From JAZRUF01 sp045636205 (lineage in GTDB: Bacteria; Bacillota; Clostridia; Oscillospirales; JAAYXM01): a DNA stretch of 15,616 nucleotides. Shown in pieces: positions 1 to 7,082 of this stretch. Position numbers and translations under genes: made by a program. Under the pieces are notes generated by a model. That model did not search any database, was not told the DNA's origin, and saw nothing but the letters and a program-made list of their open reading frames with translations. The stretch spans positions 1-15,616 of the forward strand of contig JAZTXE010000086.1 of the NCBI GenBank assembly GCA_045636205.1, read 5' to 3'. How positions within the stretch are numbered: the first letter of the stretch is position 1; every line of letters begins with the position of its first letter.

Positions 1-2
1 AC

Positions 3-374
3 GACATCTTCGGTAGCAAGTACGCATATATTGAGAAGGCAGGCAACGGAACATATACTCTGCACTTCGTCGGCGGTCTGAATAACATAAATTACGCAAA
101 GGCGGGTTTTGAGATTAGCGTTAACGATGTTGAGGAAGACGATGTATATACTACAAAGGTTTACAATTCACTTAAAGTAAACGAAAAAGAATACAGTGCA
201 TCTGATTATGAAGCAGCTTATATATTCTGCGCAGAGAAGGCGGATTTAGAACCGGGTGATACAGTTATAATCAAGCCGTATGTAGAAGATGCAGGCGGAA
301 AGAAAAAATATCACAAGTACAGTGGGACGGAAGAAGACGTTGTATTTACAATCGCTCTTCCGAGTAATGATTAA
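3..374 (+). CDS. C-terminal fragment of a probable large secreted protein (5' end outside window)
   Basis: The frame is open from the window edge to a TAA at 372-374, giving 123 residues of a protein that begins upstream. The text is beta-rich. It has a Gly/Tyr-rich stretch (residues 11-24 of the fragment), then a segment with alternating hydrophobic residues around TTKVYNSL, AAYIFCAEKADL and VIIKPYVEDAGG. That pattern resembles the small Ig-like beta-sandwich domains that close many clostridial surface proteins; this is family-level recognition from memory, not a search result. No catalytic motif and no sorting signal (LPXTG, SLH or dockerin) is visible in this C-terminus. A Shine-Dalgarno for the next gene begins a few bases after the stop, so the two genes are probably cotranscribed. 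By analogy with the giant gene at the other end of the window it may be another multidomain polysaccharide-active protein, but the catalytic part is not present, so the function is unknown. Confidence 0.75.
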   Translation, partial: DIFGSKYAYIEKAGNGTYTLHFVGGLNNINYAKAGFEISVNDVEEDDVYTTKVYNSLKVNEKEYSASDYEAAYIFCAEKADLEPGDTVIIKPYVEDAGGKKKYHKYSGTEEDVVFTIALPSND

Positions 375-390
375 TCAGGAGGCGGAAAAG

Positions 391-537
391 ATGAAAAAAT
401 ATATTGCACCTGAAATGAAAATTGAAAAGTTCTCGGCGCAGGATATAGTTGCTTTATCTGCCATTTTAGAGAACTTGGGAGTAATTGAGTTTGGCGAAGA
501 GGGCGGAAATGAATACAAATACAAAGCTTTAAACTAG
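391..537 (+). CDS. Small peptide gene (48 residues) trailing the large surface-protein gene
   Basis: The ATG at 391 is preceded by a strong AGGAGG (377-382) at ordinary spacing. A longer in-frame start at 289 would overlap the upstream gene and lacks such a site, so 391 is preferred. The product begins MKKYIAPEMKIEKFSAQDIV, continues with ALSA and ends in an acidic Gly/Tyr-rich tail (EFGEEGGNEYKYKALN). Short proteins with a lysine-rich start, a Pro-Glu near residues 7-8 and a Phe-x-x-(Asp/Gln)-Asp-(Val/Ile) centre recur in Clostridia as unnamed ORFs; this is a family impression only. There is no signal peptide, no Cys and no membrane segment. The gap to the upstream stop is 16 bases, and a terminator follows the gene, so it is the last gene of that transcript. 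The function is unknown. A precursor-like or chaperone-like partner of the surface protein is possible but unproved. Confidence 0.7.
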   Translation: MKKYIAPEMKIEKFSAQDIVALSAILENLGVIEFGEEGGNEYKYKALN

Positions 538-590
538 AATGAAAAAGTTATCTCTACCTATCTTTGAGGTGGAAAAAGTAGTCAATAAGG

Positions 591-638
591 CTTGACAAAA
601 GCCAGCGTCTAAAAAACGCTGGCTTTTACTTTGTCAAG
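591..638 (+). terminator. Terminator after the small peptide gene
   Basis: An inner stem, (AAAA)GCCAGCG at 597-607, pairs perfectly with CGCTGGC(TTTT) at 617-627 around a nine-base A-rich loop and is followed by a T-rich run. An outer arm, 591-599 with 630-638, can also pair, giving a long two-part hairpin. It lies between the peptide gene and the MBL operon, so it separates two transcription units. Confidence 0.8.
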
Positions 639-641
639 ATT

Positions 642-665
642 GGATAGAATGGCTGCTTGCTATCC
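642..665 (+). promoter_or_regulatory. Inverted repeat upstream of the MBL gene (possible operator or leader hairpin)
   Basis: GGATAG at 642-647 and CTATCC at 660-665 are perfect inverted six-mers separated by 12 bases, 33 bases before the ATG of the MBL gene. No convincing -35/-10 pair was found in the 60-base gap. This could be a dimeric operator overlapping an unrecognised promoter, a 5'-leader hairpin, or chance. Confidence 0.3.
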
Positions 666-697
666 CTAAGAAGTAAGTAACAAGGGAGGAATTCTAA

Positions 698-1459
698 ATG
701 AAACTACATTTTTTGGGCACTTGTGCAGGCACTGAACCAATGCCTACACGCAAACACACATCCTGGGTTTTTGAGTATAAGGATAAGCTCTATTGGTTTG
801 ACGCGGGTGAAGCGTGTTCGCAGACCGGATACCTGATGGGACTTGACCTTCTAAAAGTAAAGAAAATCCTGATTTCGCATGTGCATATGGACCACGTTGG
901 CGGGCTTGCAAGCCTGCTGTGGAACATATTGAAAATATGCATGCGCAAGAAAGTGAATTTTCCGCATGTGGACGTGTATATACCTTTTATGGATACCTTA
1001 GAGGGTGTTATGAAGATTGTCACCGGAAGCAACGGCAAAGATGCGTTTGACGTTACCGGTCATCTTGTAAAGGATGGCGTGTTGTTTGATGACGGTGACG
1101 TCAAAGTAACTGCACTGCACAACTGGCACGCGGTGCCGAAGGTTGAGGGCGTCAGCGTATCCTATTCATACCTCATCGAAGCCGGCGGCAAGAAGATAGT
1201 ATTTTCAGGTGACGTCAAGGCTTATGAGGAGATGGATCCGATTGTTGGCGACGGATGCGACGCTATCGTAATAGAAACCGGTCACTTCGGTATCGACGGC
1301 GCATATGAGTATTTAAAGGACAAGAAGATTGACAATATTTTCTTCTGCCACAACGGACGCGAGATTATAAACCATCCGAAAGAATCTCAGGAAAAAGTGG
1401 AAAAATACTTCGGCGGCAAAGGTGTAATCTGCGAGGACGGCACAACGTTTGAAATATAA
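698..1459 (+). CDS. MBL-fold metallohydrolase (RNase Z / phosphodiesterase-like)
   Basis: A cytoplasmic 253-residue protein of the metallo-beta-lactamase superfamily with no signal peptide. The family HxHxDH metal motif is HVHMDH (His61, His63, Asp65, His66). Other likely ligands follow in the usual order: His141 or His144 (ALHNWH), Asp172 in FSGDVK, and His218 in FFCHNG. The short N-terminal strand (LHFLGTCAGTEP) and the motif order resemble the RNase Z/PhnP-type phosphodiesterases more than beta-lactamases, but the long RNase Z exosite arm is not evident. A small-molecule phosphodiester or a lactone is therefore a more plausible substrate than tRNA; this is inference. The start is the ATG at 698 after GGGAGGA (684-690). 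The next gene begins 15 bases after the stop, so the two form an operon. That neighbour starts with a phosphoesterase domain, so two metal-dependent hydrolases lie side by side, which suggests consecutive steps. The exact reaction is unknown. Confidence 0.85.
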   Translation: MKLHFLGTCAGTEPMPTRKHTSWVFEYKDKLYWFDAGEACSQTGYLMGLDLLKVKKILISHVHMDHVGGLASLLWNILKICMRKKVNFPHVDVYIPFMDTLEGVMKIVTGSNGKDAFDVTGHLVKDGVLFDDGDVKVTALHNWHAVPKVEGVSVSYSYLIEAGGKKIVFSGDVKAYEEMDPIVGDGCDAIVIETGHFGIDGAYEYLKDKKIDNIFFCHNGREIINHPKESQEKVEKYFGGKGVICEDGTTFEI

Positions 1460-1474
1460 AAGGATTGATTTGCA

Positions 1475-2944
1475 GTGAAAATAGGTTTAATTTGTGATTT
1501 GCACATGTCATACGGCGAAACCTCCGCGCAGTGGGATTTTTTCATGCGCGCGGTTGAACAGTTTAATAGAGACGGCGTGAGTGACATTATAAGCATCGGC
1601 GATATCACATCATTCGGAGAAGAGGATGTGCTTTTAAAGTATGCAGATGCCCTCTCGCATACACGCCACCGCTTACTTTTAGGCAATTCAGATGTGCGCA
1701 CACCTGAAAGCGCCGAGCGTATACTCGCACTTTCAAAGAGCTTTGATGAAGTAATCGGCGGGGTAAGAATTGTCGGCATAAACACACCATATGCGAAAAT
1801 AGAGGATGCTGACCGCGAAATGCTAAAAACTTTATCCGACGGTGATTTCCTCATCATGCACCACAGCGTGCAAGGGCTTTGCGCGGAAAGCCGCGAGTTT
1901 CTGACCGCACTCTGTGAAAAATGCGCATTTACGGTAATTCACGCGCATTCCCACAAAATACAGGACTATATGCTCGGTCGCGCGCACATACTCGGAATAC
2001 GTGCACTTGATGCGGACAAATCAATCGGCGGCTGGCCGTGCATCACATACCTTGACACGGAAAGCGGCGAGCTTGAAGAAGTATTGTTTGACATTTCAAA
2101 AAATGTCACGGATGATTTAAGTAAGTACTTCGGAATCTCGTGTGTTGACAATCACCGCGATGTGAAATACGCGGCGGAAAACCGCGTGTTCGGCGTAGAG
2201 CTTCGCTGTAACGGCAAGGGATGGAAACCTGACATGACGTTGCTTCCGGTTATAGAAAACTGGCGGGAGTGTGGCGGCGGCTACTTATCAGTACATATGC
2301 CCAATCTGCGGTGGAGAGACGGCGAAATGACCGGAGTGGACACATGGTATAAAGCCATAGTTTACGCAAAGGCGGTCGGCGCGCAAGGTCTTACCATGCA
2401 CCCACCGCGCGTAAAAAAATGCGATATGACGGATGAGGTGTATGACGAGTTTTTAAAGCTCTATGTATTCGCGGTAGAGACGGTTGGTGAGAAGGTGAAT
2501 GTGGGCATAGAAAACCTGCATATGGAGCGCGGTGAGGATGCATCAAGTGATGAGTGTTGTTTTGGTTATACCCCTGCTGAGGTCACATCGTGGATTGATG
2601 CGATAAACAATAAAATCGCAAAGCCGGGGCGTGTCGGGCATACGCTTGACGTAGGTCATGCGCGAAACAATGGTCCTATCTCTCAGGAATTCCCGATAAG
2701 CCGTTGGTATGAGATTATGGGAAATAAAACCGTCGCATACCATATCCATCAGGTGGTGCCGGGAGAAAACGGCATGTCAAATCACTCCGCGATTGAAAAA
2801 TGGTTCGGACCGATAATCTCATATGCGTCGTTTTTCTACTGTTGGGAGAAGAATATACTAAATCATGTACCCGTCTTCCTTGAGGTAAAGGGCAGCGAGA
2901 ATTTTGATAAAAGCGTAAAAGCATTCAGAGAAATATTTATGTAA
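1475..2944 (+). CDS. Metallophosphoesterase / xylose-isomerase-like TIM-barrel fusion
   Basis: The 489-residue protein joins two enzyme domains. Residues 1-205 carry calcineurin-like phosphoesterase motifs: CDLH (Asp8, His10), GD at 42-43, GNSD (Asn71) in place of the usual GNHD/GNHE, MHH (129-130) and HAHSH (156-160). Residues 235-489 look like an AP-endonuclease-2/sugar isomerase TIM barrel. They show MHPP (His309), GIEN (Glu346), LDVGHARN (Asp392, His395), YHIH (His423, His425) and FLEVKG (Glu470), which fits the E-D-H-E metal set of that fold. The start is the GTG at 1475; AAAGGA lies upstream at spacing suited to it, and no ATG is better placed. It follows the MBL gene by 15 bases. A plausible role is dephosphorylation plus isomerisation or epimerisation of a sugar derivative, but the substrate is unknown. 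The last ~174 bases are duplicated at 7146-7318. GC content looks higher than in the glycyl radical cassette that follows. Confidence 0.85.
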   Translation: MKIGLICDLHMSYGETSAQWDFFMRAVEQFNRDGVSDIISIGDITSFGEEDVLLKYADALSHTRHRLLLGNSDVRTPESAERILALSKSFDEVIGGVRIVGINTPYAKIEDADREMLKTLSDGDFLIMHHSVQGLCAESREFLTALCEKCAFTVIHAHSHKIQDYMLGRAHILGIRALDADKSIGGWPCITYLDTESGELEEVLFDISKNVTDDLSKYFGISCVDNHRDVKYAAENRVFGVELRCNGKGWKPDMTLLPVIENWRECGGGYLSVHMPNLRWRDGEMTGVDTWYKAIVYAKAVGAQGLTMHPPRVKKCDMTDEVYDEFLKLYVFAVETVGEKVNVGIENLHMERGEDASSDECCFGYTPAEVTSWIDAINNKIAKPGRVGHTLDVGHARNNGPISQEFPISRWYEIMGNKTVAYHIHQVVPGENGMSNHSAIEKWFGPIISYASFFYCWEKNILNHVPVFLEVKGSENFDKSVKAFREIFM

Positions 2945-2947
2945 GTA

Positions 2948-2977
2948 ATGACCACCCCAATAAATTGGGGTGGTCAT
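2948..2977 (+). terminator. Hairpin terminator between convergent genes
   Basis: A perfect 13-base-pair stem (2948-2960 with 2965-2977) closes a TAAA loop three bases after the stop of the fusion gene. The following GTTTGTAT is only moderately T-rich. The site sits between a plus-strand and a minus-strand gene end, so it may stop transcription from both sides. Confidence 0.75.
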
Positions 2978-3004
2978 GTTTGTATAGGGGTGAATTATAC
3001 TATT

Positions 3005-3778
3005 TTACATGAAAGAGTGCTTCTTTCTGTATGCGGTTGGGGTTTCGTTTTCCACTTCGGAAAAACAACGAGAAAAATAATACGGCGAAGAAAAACCGCA
3101 CTCTGACGCTATTTGCTTTATTGATTTTTCTGTGCAGAGTAGCTCGGTTTTTGCGCGGTTGATTCGTAAAGTAAGTATATACTCATTGGGATTAGAGCCG
3201 GTTGCTTTTATGAAATTACGGCGCAGTTGAGATTCCGATATGAAAAAGCGACTGCAAAGCACAGAAATCTTAAGCGAAGGGTCGTGTAGGTTTTTAATAA
3301 TGTATTCCACGATATCATCGACGAGTGCAACGGTTTTCGGTAGTGTGCACGATTCAAGAAACTCACTGATTATAGAATAGACTATGGATTTTAATTTAAG
3401 CAATGCATCGATTTGTTGCTTATTCCATAGCTCTGCTACAGATGAGAATTTAGAAAGCATCAGATTGTAGTTTTTCGGCGTAAAGACAGCAGGTGCACCG
3501 AAGAGTTCAAACTCATTGTCCTCAATGCACAAAAAGTCCAGTACGAAATAAGCCACCGTATCCGTGTGCCGCATACCCGAATAAGGAACGTCTTTCGGTA
3601 AAAACAAAACGTCACCCTTTTGAGCCGTAACAAATTTATCGGAAAAACGATATTCAATTTCACCCTCGGTGAAAAAGACGACGGCATCAAAAGCTCGCGG
3701 AGAAAAATTTTGCCTCATCCAGTTCTTACTTTCTGTTTGATATACATTTATTATATCTTTTATATTTAAATCTTTCAT
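3005..3778 (-). CDS. AraC-family transcriptional regulator of the glycyl radical cassette
   Basis: A 257-residue cytoplasmic DNA-binding protein. The N-terminal ~95 residues are cupin-like, with a VVFFTEGEIEYRF strand and the QKGDVLFLPKDVPY motif typical of AraC sensor domains. The last ~100 residues hold two helix-turn-helix motifs: LKISVLCSRFFISESQLRR, and KSIKQIASECGFSSPYYFSR followed by the C-terminal family signature around TPTAYRKK. An in-frame ATG 18 bases upstream (3796) falls inside a near-consensus promoter and has only a weak Shine-Dalgarno, so the ATG at 3778 is chosen. That makes the message essentially leaderless. It is divergent from the glycyl radical enzyme gene, 122 bases away, and is therefore the likely activator or repressor of that gene. 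The ligand is unknown but is probably the enzyme's substrate or a related metabolite. Translation of a leaderless message may be lower or respond differently to stress. Confidence 0.88.
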   Translation of the reverse strand: MKDLNIKDIINVYQTESKNWMRQNFSPRAFDAVVFFTEGEIEYRFSDKFVTAQKGDVLFLPKDVPYSGMRHTDTVAYFVLDFLCIEDNEFELFGAPAVFTPKNYNLMLSKFSSVAELWNKQQIDALLKLKSIVYSIISEFLESCTLPKTVALVDDIVEYIIKNLHDPSLKISVLCSRFFISESQLRRNFIKATGSNPNEYILTLRINRAKTELLCTEKSIKQIASECGFSSPYYFSRCFSEVENETPTAYRKKHSFM

Positions 3779-3784
3779 AGTTGT

Positions 3785-3813
3785 ATAATAAACCATATTC
3801 CATCATATGTCAA
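3785..3813 (-). promoter_or_regulatory. Promoter of the araC-type gene (leaderless)
   Basis: On the minus strand TTGACA (3813-3808) and TATTAT (3790-3785) are separated by exactly 17 bases, which is near sigma-A consensus. The -10 box ends six bases before the ATG at 3778, so the expected transcription start falls at or next to the start codon. Confidence 0.75.
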
Positions 3814-3849
3814 TGACGGTTTTTTATATTTTTTTGGTCGATTAGTGCA

Positions 3850-3878
3850 TTTACATCTTTAAAATCAATGCATATAAT
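3850..3878 (+). promoter_or_regulatory. Promoter of the glycyl radical enzyme operon
   Basis: TTTACA (3850-3855) and TATAAT (3873-3878) have a 17-base spacer. The expected start near 3885 leaves a leader of about 16 bases carrying the ribosome binding site AGAGGTGAAGG. The divergent regulator promoter lies 37 bases away, so one bound AraC protein could affect both. Confidence 0.75.
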
Positions 3879-3900
3879 TATGGCGAGAGGTGAAGGATTT

Positions 3901-6099
3901 ATGAATTCTATTTTTGAAAATCTAAAGTATGTACAAAATGAATTTGAAGAAGCACATTGGGATGGAACTACCGGTCTTGCCCCTGAGCTCATCGCAAAGA
4001 AGTTAGAAGAGCTGCAGCAGACCAAGGCAGATATTCCGTGGCAAACGGTTTATGCTGAAGGCTTTGCTTATCTCTTGGATAATCTCCAGCTTGAGATTAA
4101 TGAGCATACTCCGTTTTCTGTAAAGCTCAATCTTGGTATTGACTTTTCTTATTTTGCAAGCCCGAGTGTTTTTAATACTTTTGCCTATTCGCGGCACGAC
4201 AAGGTTCTGGCGGAGAAGCTTCCGAAGGAATTTGCAATTAAACAAGAATGGGCCAATTTCGGTTTAGACTGGATGATGGTAGATTACTGTCATACGGTTC
4301 CGGGGTGGAATTACTTGTTGGAAAACGGCTTTGCGGGAATTCTTAAAAATGCCGAAGAATCAAAAGAAAAGCTTTTGACAGACAATAATCATACTCAAAA
4401 ACAGATTGAATTTCTTGACGCTGTTATTGTTTGCTTCCGTGCTATATTAAGATTGCTTGAGCGAATTTATACCTATTCTCTAAAATTTAATGTTCCTGAG
4501 TTTTCAGAGTGCATTAAAAATATCTCATTCAGACCGCCACAGAGTTTATATGAGGTCATGCTCTTTTCTGCACTTTACTTGAATTTCGAGGAGGTCGGCA
4601 TGGAGCGCGGACGAACTCTCGGTCCGATTGACAGAATGTATCTTCCGTACTTTGAGAAGGATTTGGAGAACGGGAAAACTGAGGAAGAATTAAAGGAGCT
4701 TTTCCGTTATTACTTCATGCATTTCACCGCTGAAAAAAGATATGCGGAACAGCCGCTTACCATGTGCGGCTGCGATAAAGACGGAAATGACTTTACTAAT
4801 CGCTTAAGCCATATTATATTGGATGCTTACGATGAACTGAATATATATAATCCGAAAATTCAGATTCGCTATCATAAAAATCTCAACAAGGATATTTTAA
4901 GAAAAGCTCTGTCTATGATAAGAAAGGGCAACAGCAGTATCTGTATTGTCAGTGATGAAACTGTGTTCAAAGGCTATGAAAAAATAGGTGTTCCGATAGA
5001 AGATGCGCAGAATTATGTTTTGCTGGGATGCTATGAGCCAATCATAATGGGACTTGAAGAGGGTGAAATTGCAGCTCTTCGCTTTAATATGGTAAAATGC
5101 ATTGAACTTGCCTTAAACGGCGGAAAAGACATTCAGACCGGAACACAGATAAGCTATGAGAGCGAAACTGACATTAAGAGCTTTGAGGAATTTTTCAATA
5201 TATTCCTGAAACATCTCGACAATCTTACGGACTTTTCATTAGATTTCATCGAAAAGCAAGGCGAATTGAGCACCTTAATGAATGCTGCGCTCATCTATTC
5301 TGCAAGCTTTAAAGAGTGCATTGAAAAGGGAATGGATGTTCATGAGTATCCGTTAAAGTATAATAACCTTTCACTAAAGCATCATGGTCATGCAACTACT
5401 GTGGATTCGTTGGTTGCTGTAAAGAAATATGTCTTTGACAGACAGGAGATTTCTCTTGAGGAGCTTAGAGAGGCGCTTAAGCAGAATTGGAAGGGTTATG
5501 AGGCTTTGCAGAGTAAAATCATTGCCGATACCGAAAAGTACGGAAACAATCTTCCTCTTCCGGATAAGATGCTGACAGATATTACTAATCATCTGGCTGA
5601 CAGATACTGTGGTAAAAAGCTTAAGAGAGGCGGCGTTGTGCGCCTTGGAATGGATTCGGTATATCACTGTGTCGTTCATGGAAGAGTGACCTCAGCTACG
5701 CCGGATGGGCGAAATGCGGGTCAGCCGATTTCTAAAAACCTTTGCGCTTCTGATGGGATGGACAGAGCTGGAATTACAGCGTATATGCAATCCGTTTTAA
5801 AAATTGATTCTACATCCTTTGTTGACGGCGTACCGCTGGACTTTATTTTGCATCCGTCTGCTGTTGAAGGAGAAAAAGGGCTTGATGATTTTGCTTCTCT
5901 TATTAAAATTTTCCTTGATAACGGAGGCTTTTGCATTCAGGGAAATATTGTAAGTCAGGCAACGCTTAAAGATGCTCAGTTGCATCCCGAAAAATATTCC
6001 ACACTTCAGGTAAGAGTTTGCGGCTGGAACGAATATTTTGTTAAACTAAGCAAAGTAAAACAGGATATGTTTATAAAGCAATGTGAGGTGTCGGGCTGA
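3901..6099 (+). CDS. Glycyl radical enzyme of the pyruvate formate-lyase superfamily, substrate unknown
   Basis: An oxygen-sensitive cytoplasmic enzyme of 732 residues. The catalytic cysteine is Cys377 in LLGCYEP, with Glu379 at the C-x-E spacing seen in diol/glycerol dehydratases, CutC, HypD and the isethionate lyases. The adjacent Cys-Cys pair of true pyruvate formate-lyase is absent. The radical glycine is Gly708 in RVCGWNEYF, 25 residues from the end, where the family expects RVxGYxxxF; the Cys and Trp there are uncommon. The ATG at 3901 is chosen for its ribosome binding site and because the alternative start at 3868 would lie upstream of the predicted transcription start. At 732 residues it is shorter than most eliminating members (about 780-850). 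The stop overlaps the activase start by one base, so the two are translationally coupled. C-C, C-O, C-N or C-S cleavage, or a decarboxylation, are all open. No microcompartment genes, transporter or sulfite/amine pathway genes are in view to narrow the choice. Confidence 0.9.
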   Translation: MNSIFENLKYVQNEFEEAHWDGTTGLAPELIAKKLEELQQTKADIPWQTVYAEGFAYLLDNLQLEINEHTPFSVKLNLGIDFSYFASPSVFNTFAYSRHDKVLAEKLPKEFAIKQEWANFGLDWMMVDYCHTVPGWNYLLENGFAGILKNAEESKEKLLTDNNHTQKQIEFLDAVIVCFRAILRLLERIYTYSLKFNVPEFSECIKNISFRPPQSLYEVMLFSALYLNFEEVGMERGRTLGPIDRMYLPYFEKDLENGKTEEELKELFRYYFMHFTAEKRYAEQPLTMCGCDKDGNDFTNRLSHIILDAYDELNIYNPKIQIRYHKNLNKDILRKALSMIRKGNSSICIVSDETVFKGYEKIGVPIEDAQNYVLLGCYEPIIMGLEEGEIAALRFNMVKCIELALNGGKDIQTGTQISYESETDIKSFEEFFNIFLKHLDNLTDFSLDFIEKQGELSTLMNAALIYSASFKECIEKGMDVHEYPLKYNNLSLKHHGHATTVDSLVAVKKYVFDRQEISLEELREALKQNWKGYEALQSKIIADTEKYGNNLPLPDKMLTDITNHLADRYCGKKLKRGGVVRLGMDSVYHCVVHGRVTSATPDGRNAGQPISKNLCASDGMDRAGITAYMQSVLKIDSTSFVDGVPLDFILHPSAVEGEKGLDDFASLIKIFLDNGGFCIQGNIVSQATLKDAQLHPEKYSTLQVRVCGWNEYFVKLSKVKQDMFIKQCEVSG

Positions 6100-6983
6100 T
6101 GGTCTTTTCTATAAAGCCTTTTGAAATCCATGACGGCGACGGCATTCGAACAACAGTGTTTTTCAAAGGTTGCCCGCTTAGGTGTAAGTGGTGTCATAAC
6201 CCTGAATCTCTTTCGTTTGAAAAAGACATTTTGTTTAACAGTGAGCTTTGTGTTAACTGCGGTGCTTGTACTTCTGTTTGCGATGCTAATATTATGCAAA
6301 ACGGAAAACATGTTTTTGTGAGAGAAAATTGCATACTGTGCGGACGTTGTGAAGAAATTTGCCAGAGAAAAGCTTTTGAAACATCCGGAAAGGAACTGAC
6401 AGCTGAGCAAATTTCAAATGAGGTTCTGCGTGATGAACTTTTCATAAAAAATAGCGGAGGCGGGGTGACTTTTTCGGGTGGCGAACCTCTCATGCAAGTA
6501 GAGTTGTGTGTAGAGATTGCGCGCATTTTAAAAGCGCATGACATTAACATAGCTGTTGACACAAGTGGACTTGTAAGCAGAGAGATTATTGATAAAATTA
6601 TTCCGTACACAGATACGTTTCTTTTTGATATAAAAGCGATCGATGAGGATGTACATATTGCTTGTACAGGTGCATCAAATAAGTTGGTTTTGGAAAATAT
6701 TAAATATGTAGATTCGTTGGGTATTGATATGGAAATCCGATACCCACTTATTCCTACTATGAATGACAATCAGTCAGAGAAGATAGCAAGATTCGTCAAA
6801 GAGTTAAAGCATGTGAAGTGCTTGCGTGTTTTACCATACCATAATTATGCTGAGATGAAGTATTCTTGCCTGGATTTATCGTTTGTCGATTTTCCTGTGC
6901 CGACAAAAAATGATGTTAGATCAGTAATAGAAAAAATGAAACAGTTAGGTGTTGAAAACCCACAATCTTTTGGTGATTTATAG
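6099..6983 (+). CDS. Glycyl radical enzyme activase (radical SAM)
   Basis: A 294-residue protein that reductively cleaves S-adenosylmethionine and abstracts hydrogen from the glycine of the partner enzyme. The radical SAM CxxxCxxC is at Cys25, Cys29 and Cys32 (GCPLRCKWC). The glycyl-activase N-terminal signature IHDGDGIRTTVFFKGC precedes it. An inserted 2[4Fe-4S] ferredoxin-like domain has CVNCGACTSVC (51-61) and CILCGRCEEIC (78-88), and the SAM-binding SGGEP is at 126-130. The ferredoxin insert is typical of activases for dehydratases and decarboxylases, and it is lacking in the classical pyruvate formate-lyase activase, so it supports a non-PFL partner. The ATG shares its A with the TGA stop of the enzyme gene, and GAGGTG about 10 bases upstream is the likely ribosome binding site. 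Length and motifs are complete. No clear terminator follows. Confidence 0.93.
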   Translation: MVFSIKPFEIHDGDGIRTTVFFKGCPLRCKWCHNPESLSFEKDILFNSELCVNCGACTSVCDANIMQNGKHVFVRENCILCGRCEEICQRKAFETSGKELTAEQISNEVLRDELFIKNSGGGVTFSGGEPLMQVELCVEIARILKAHDINIAVDTSGLVSREIIDKIIPYTDTFLFDIKAIDEDVHIACTGASNKLVLENIKYVDSLGIDMEIRYPLIPTMNDNQSEKIARFVKELKHVKCLRVLPYHNYAEMKYSCLDLSFVDFPVPTKNDVRSVIEKMKQLGVENPQSFGDL

Positions 6984-7082
6984 TAATATGGTCAAAATCA
7001 TAGATTTTACATTCAGTTATAATTGCCATAGCTATGATCGGTTGTTTCATTATTATAATTGAACAAACGGGGGTCTTGCAAT

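Noticed and set aside
289..390. Extended start for the small peptide gene
   Set aside because: It overlaps the upstream coding end and lacks a ribosome binding site; AGGAGG sits correctly before the ATG at 391.
3868..3900. Upstream start for the glycyl radical enzyme
   Set aside because: It falls within the predicted -10 region and upstream of the expected transcription start; the 3901 ATG has the ribosome binding site.
3901..6099. Naming the enzyme pyruvate formate-lyase
   Set aside because: The adjacent Cys-Cys pair is missing, a C-x-E active site is present, and the activase has the ferredoxin insert of non-PFL partners.
6194..6769. 191-residue minus-strand open frame
   Set aside because: It lies wholly antisense to the well-motifed activase gene and shows no recognisable domain.
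6994..7008. AAAATC-ATA-GATTTT hairpin after the activase as a terminator
   Set aside because: The stem has a single GC pair and no T run follows, so it is too weak to call.
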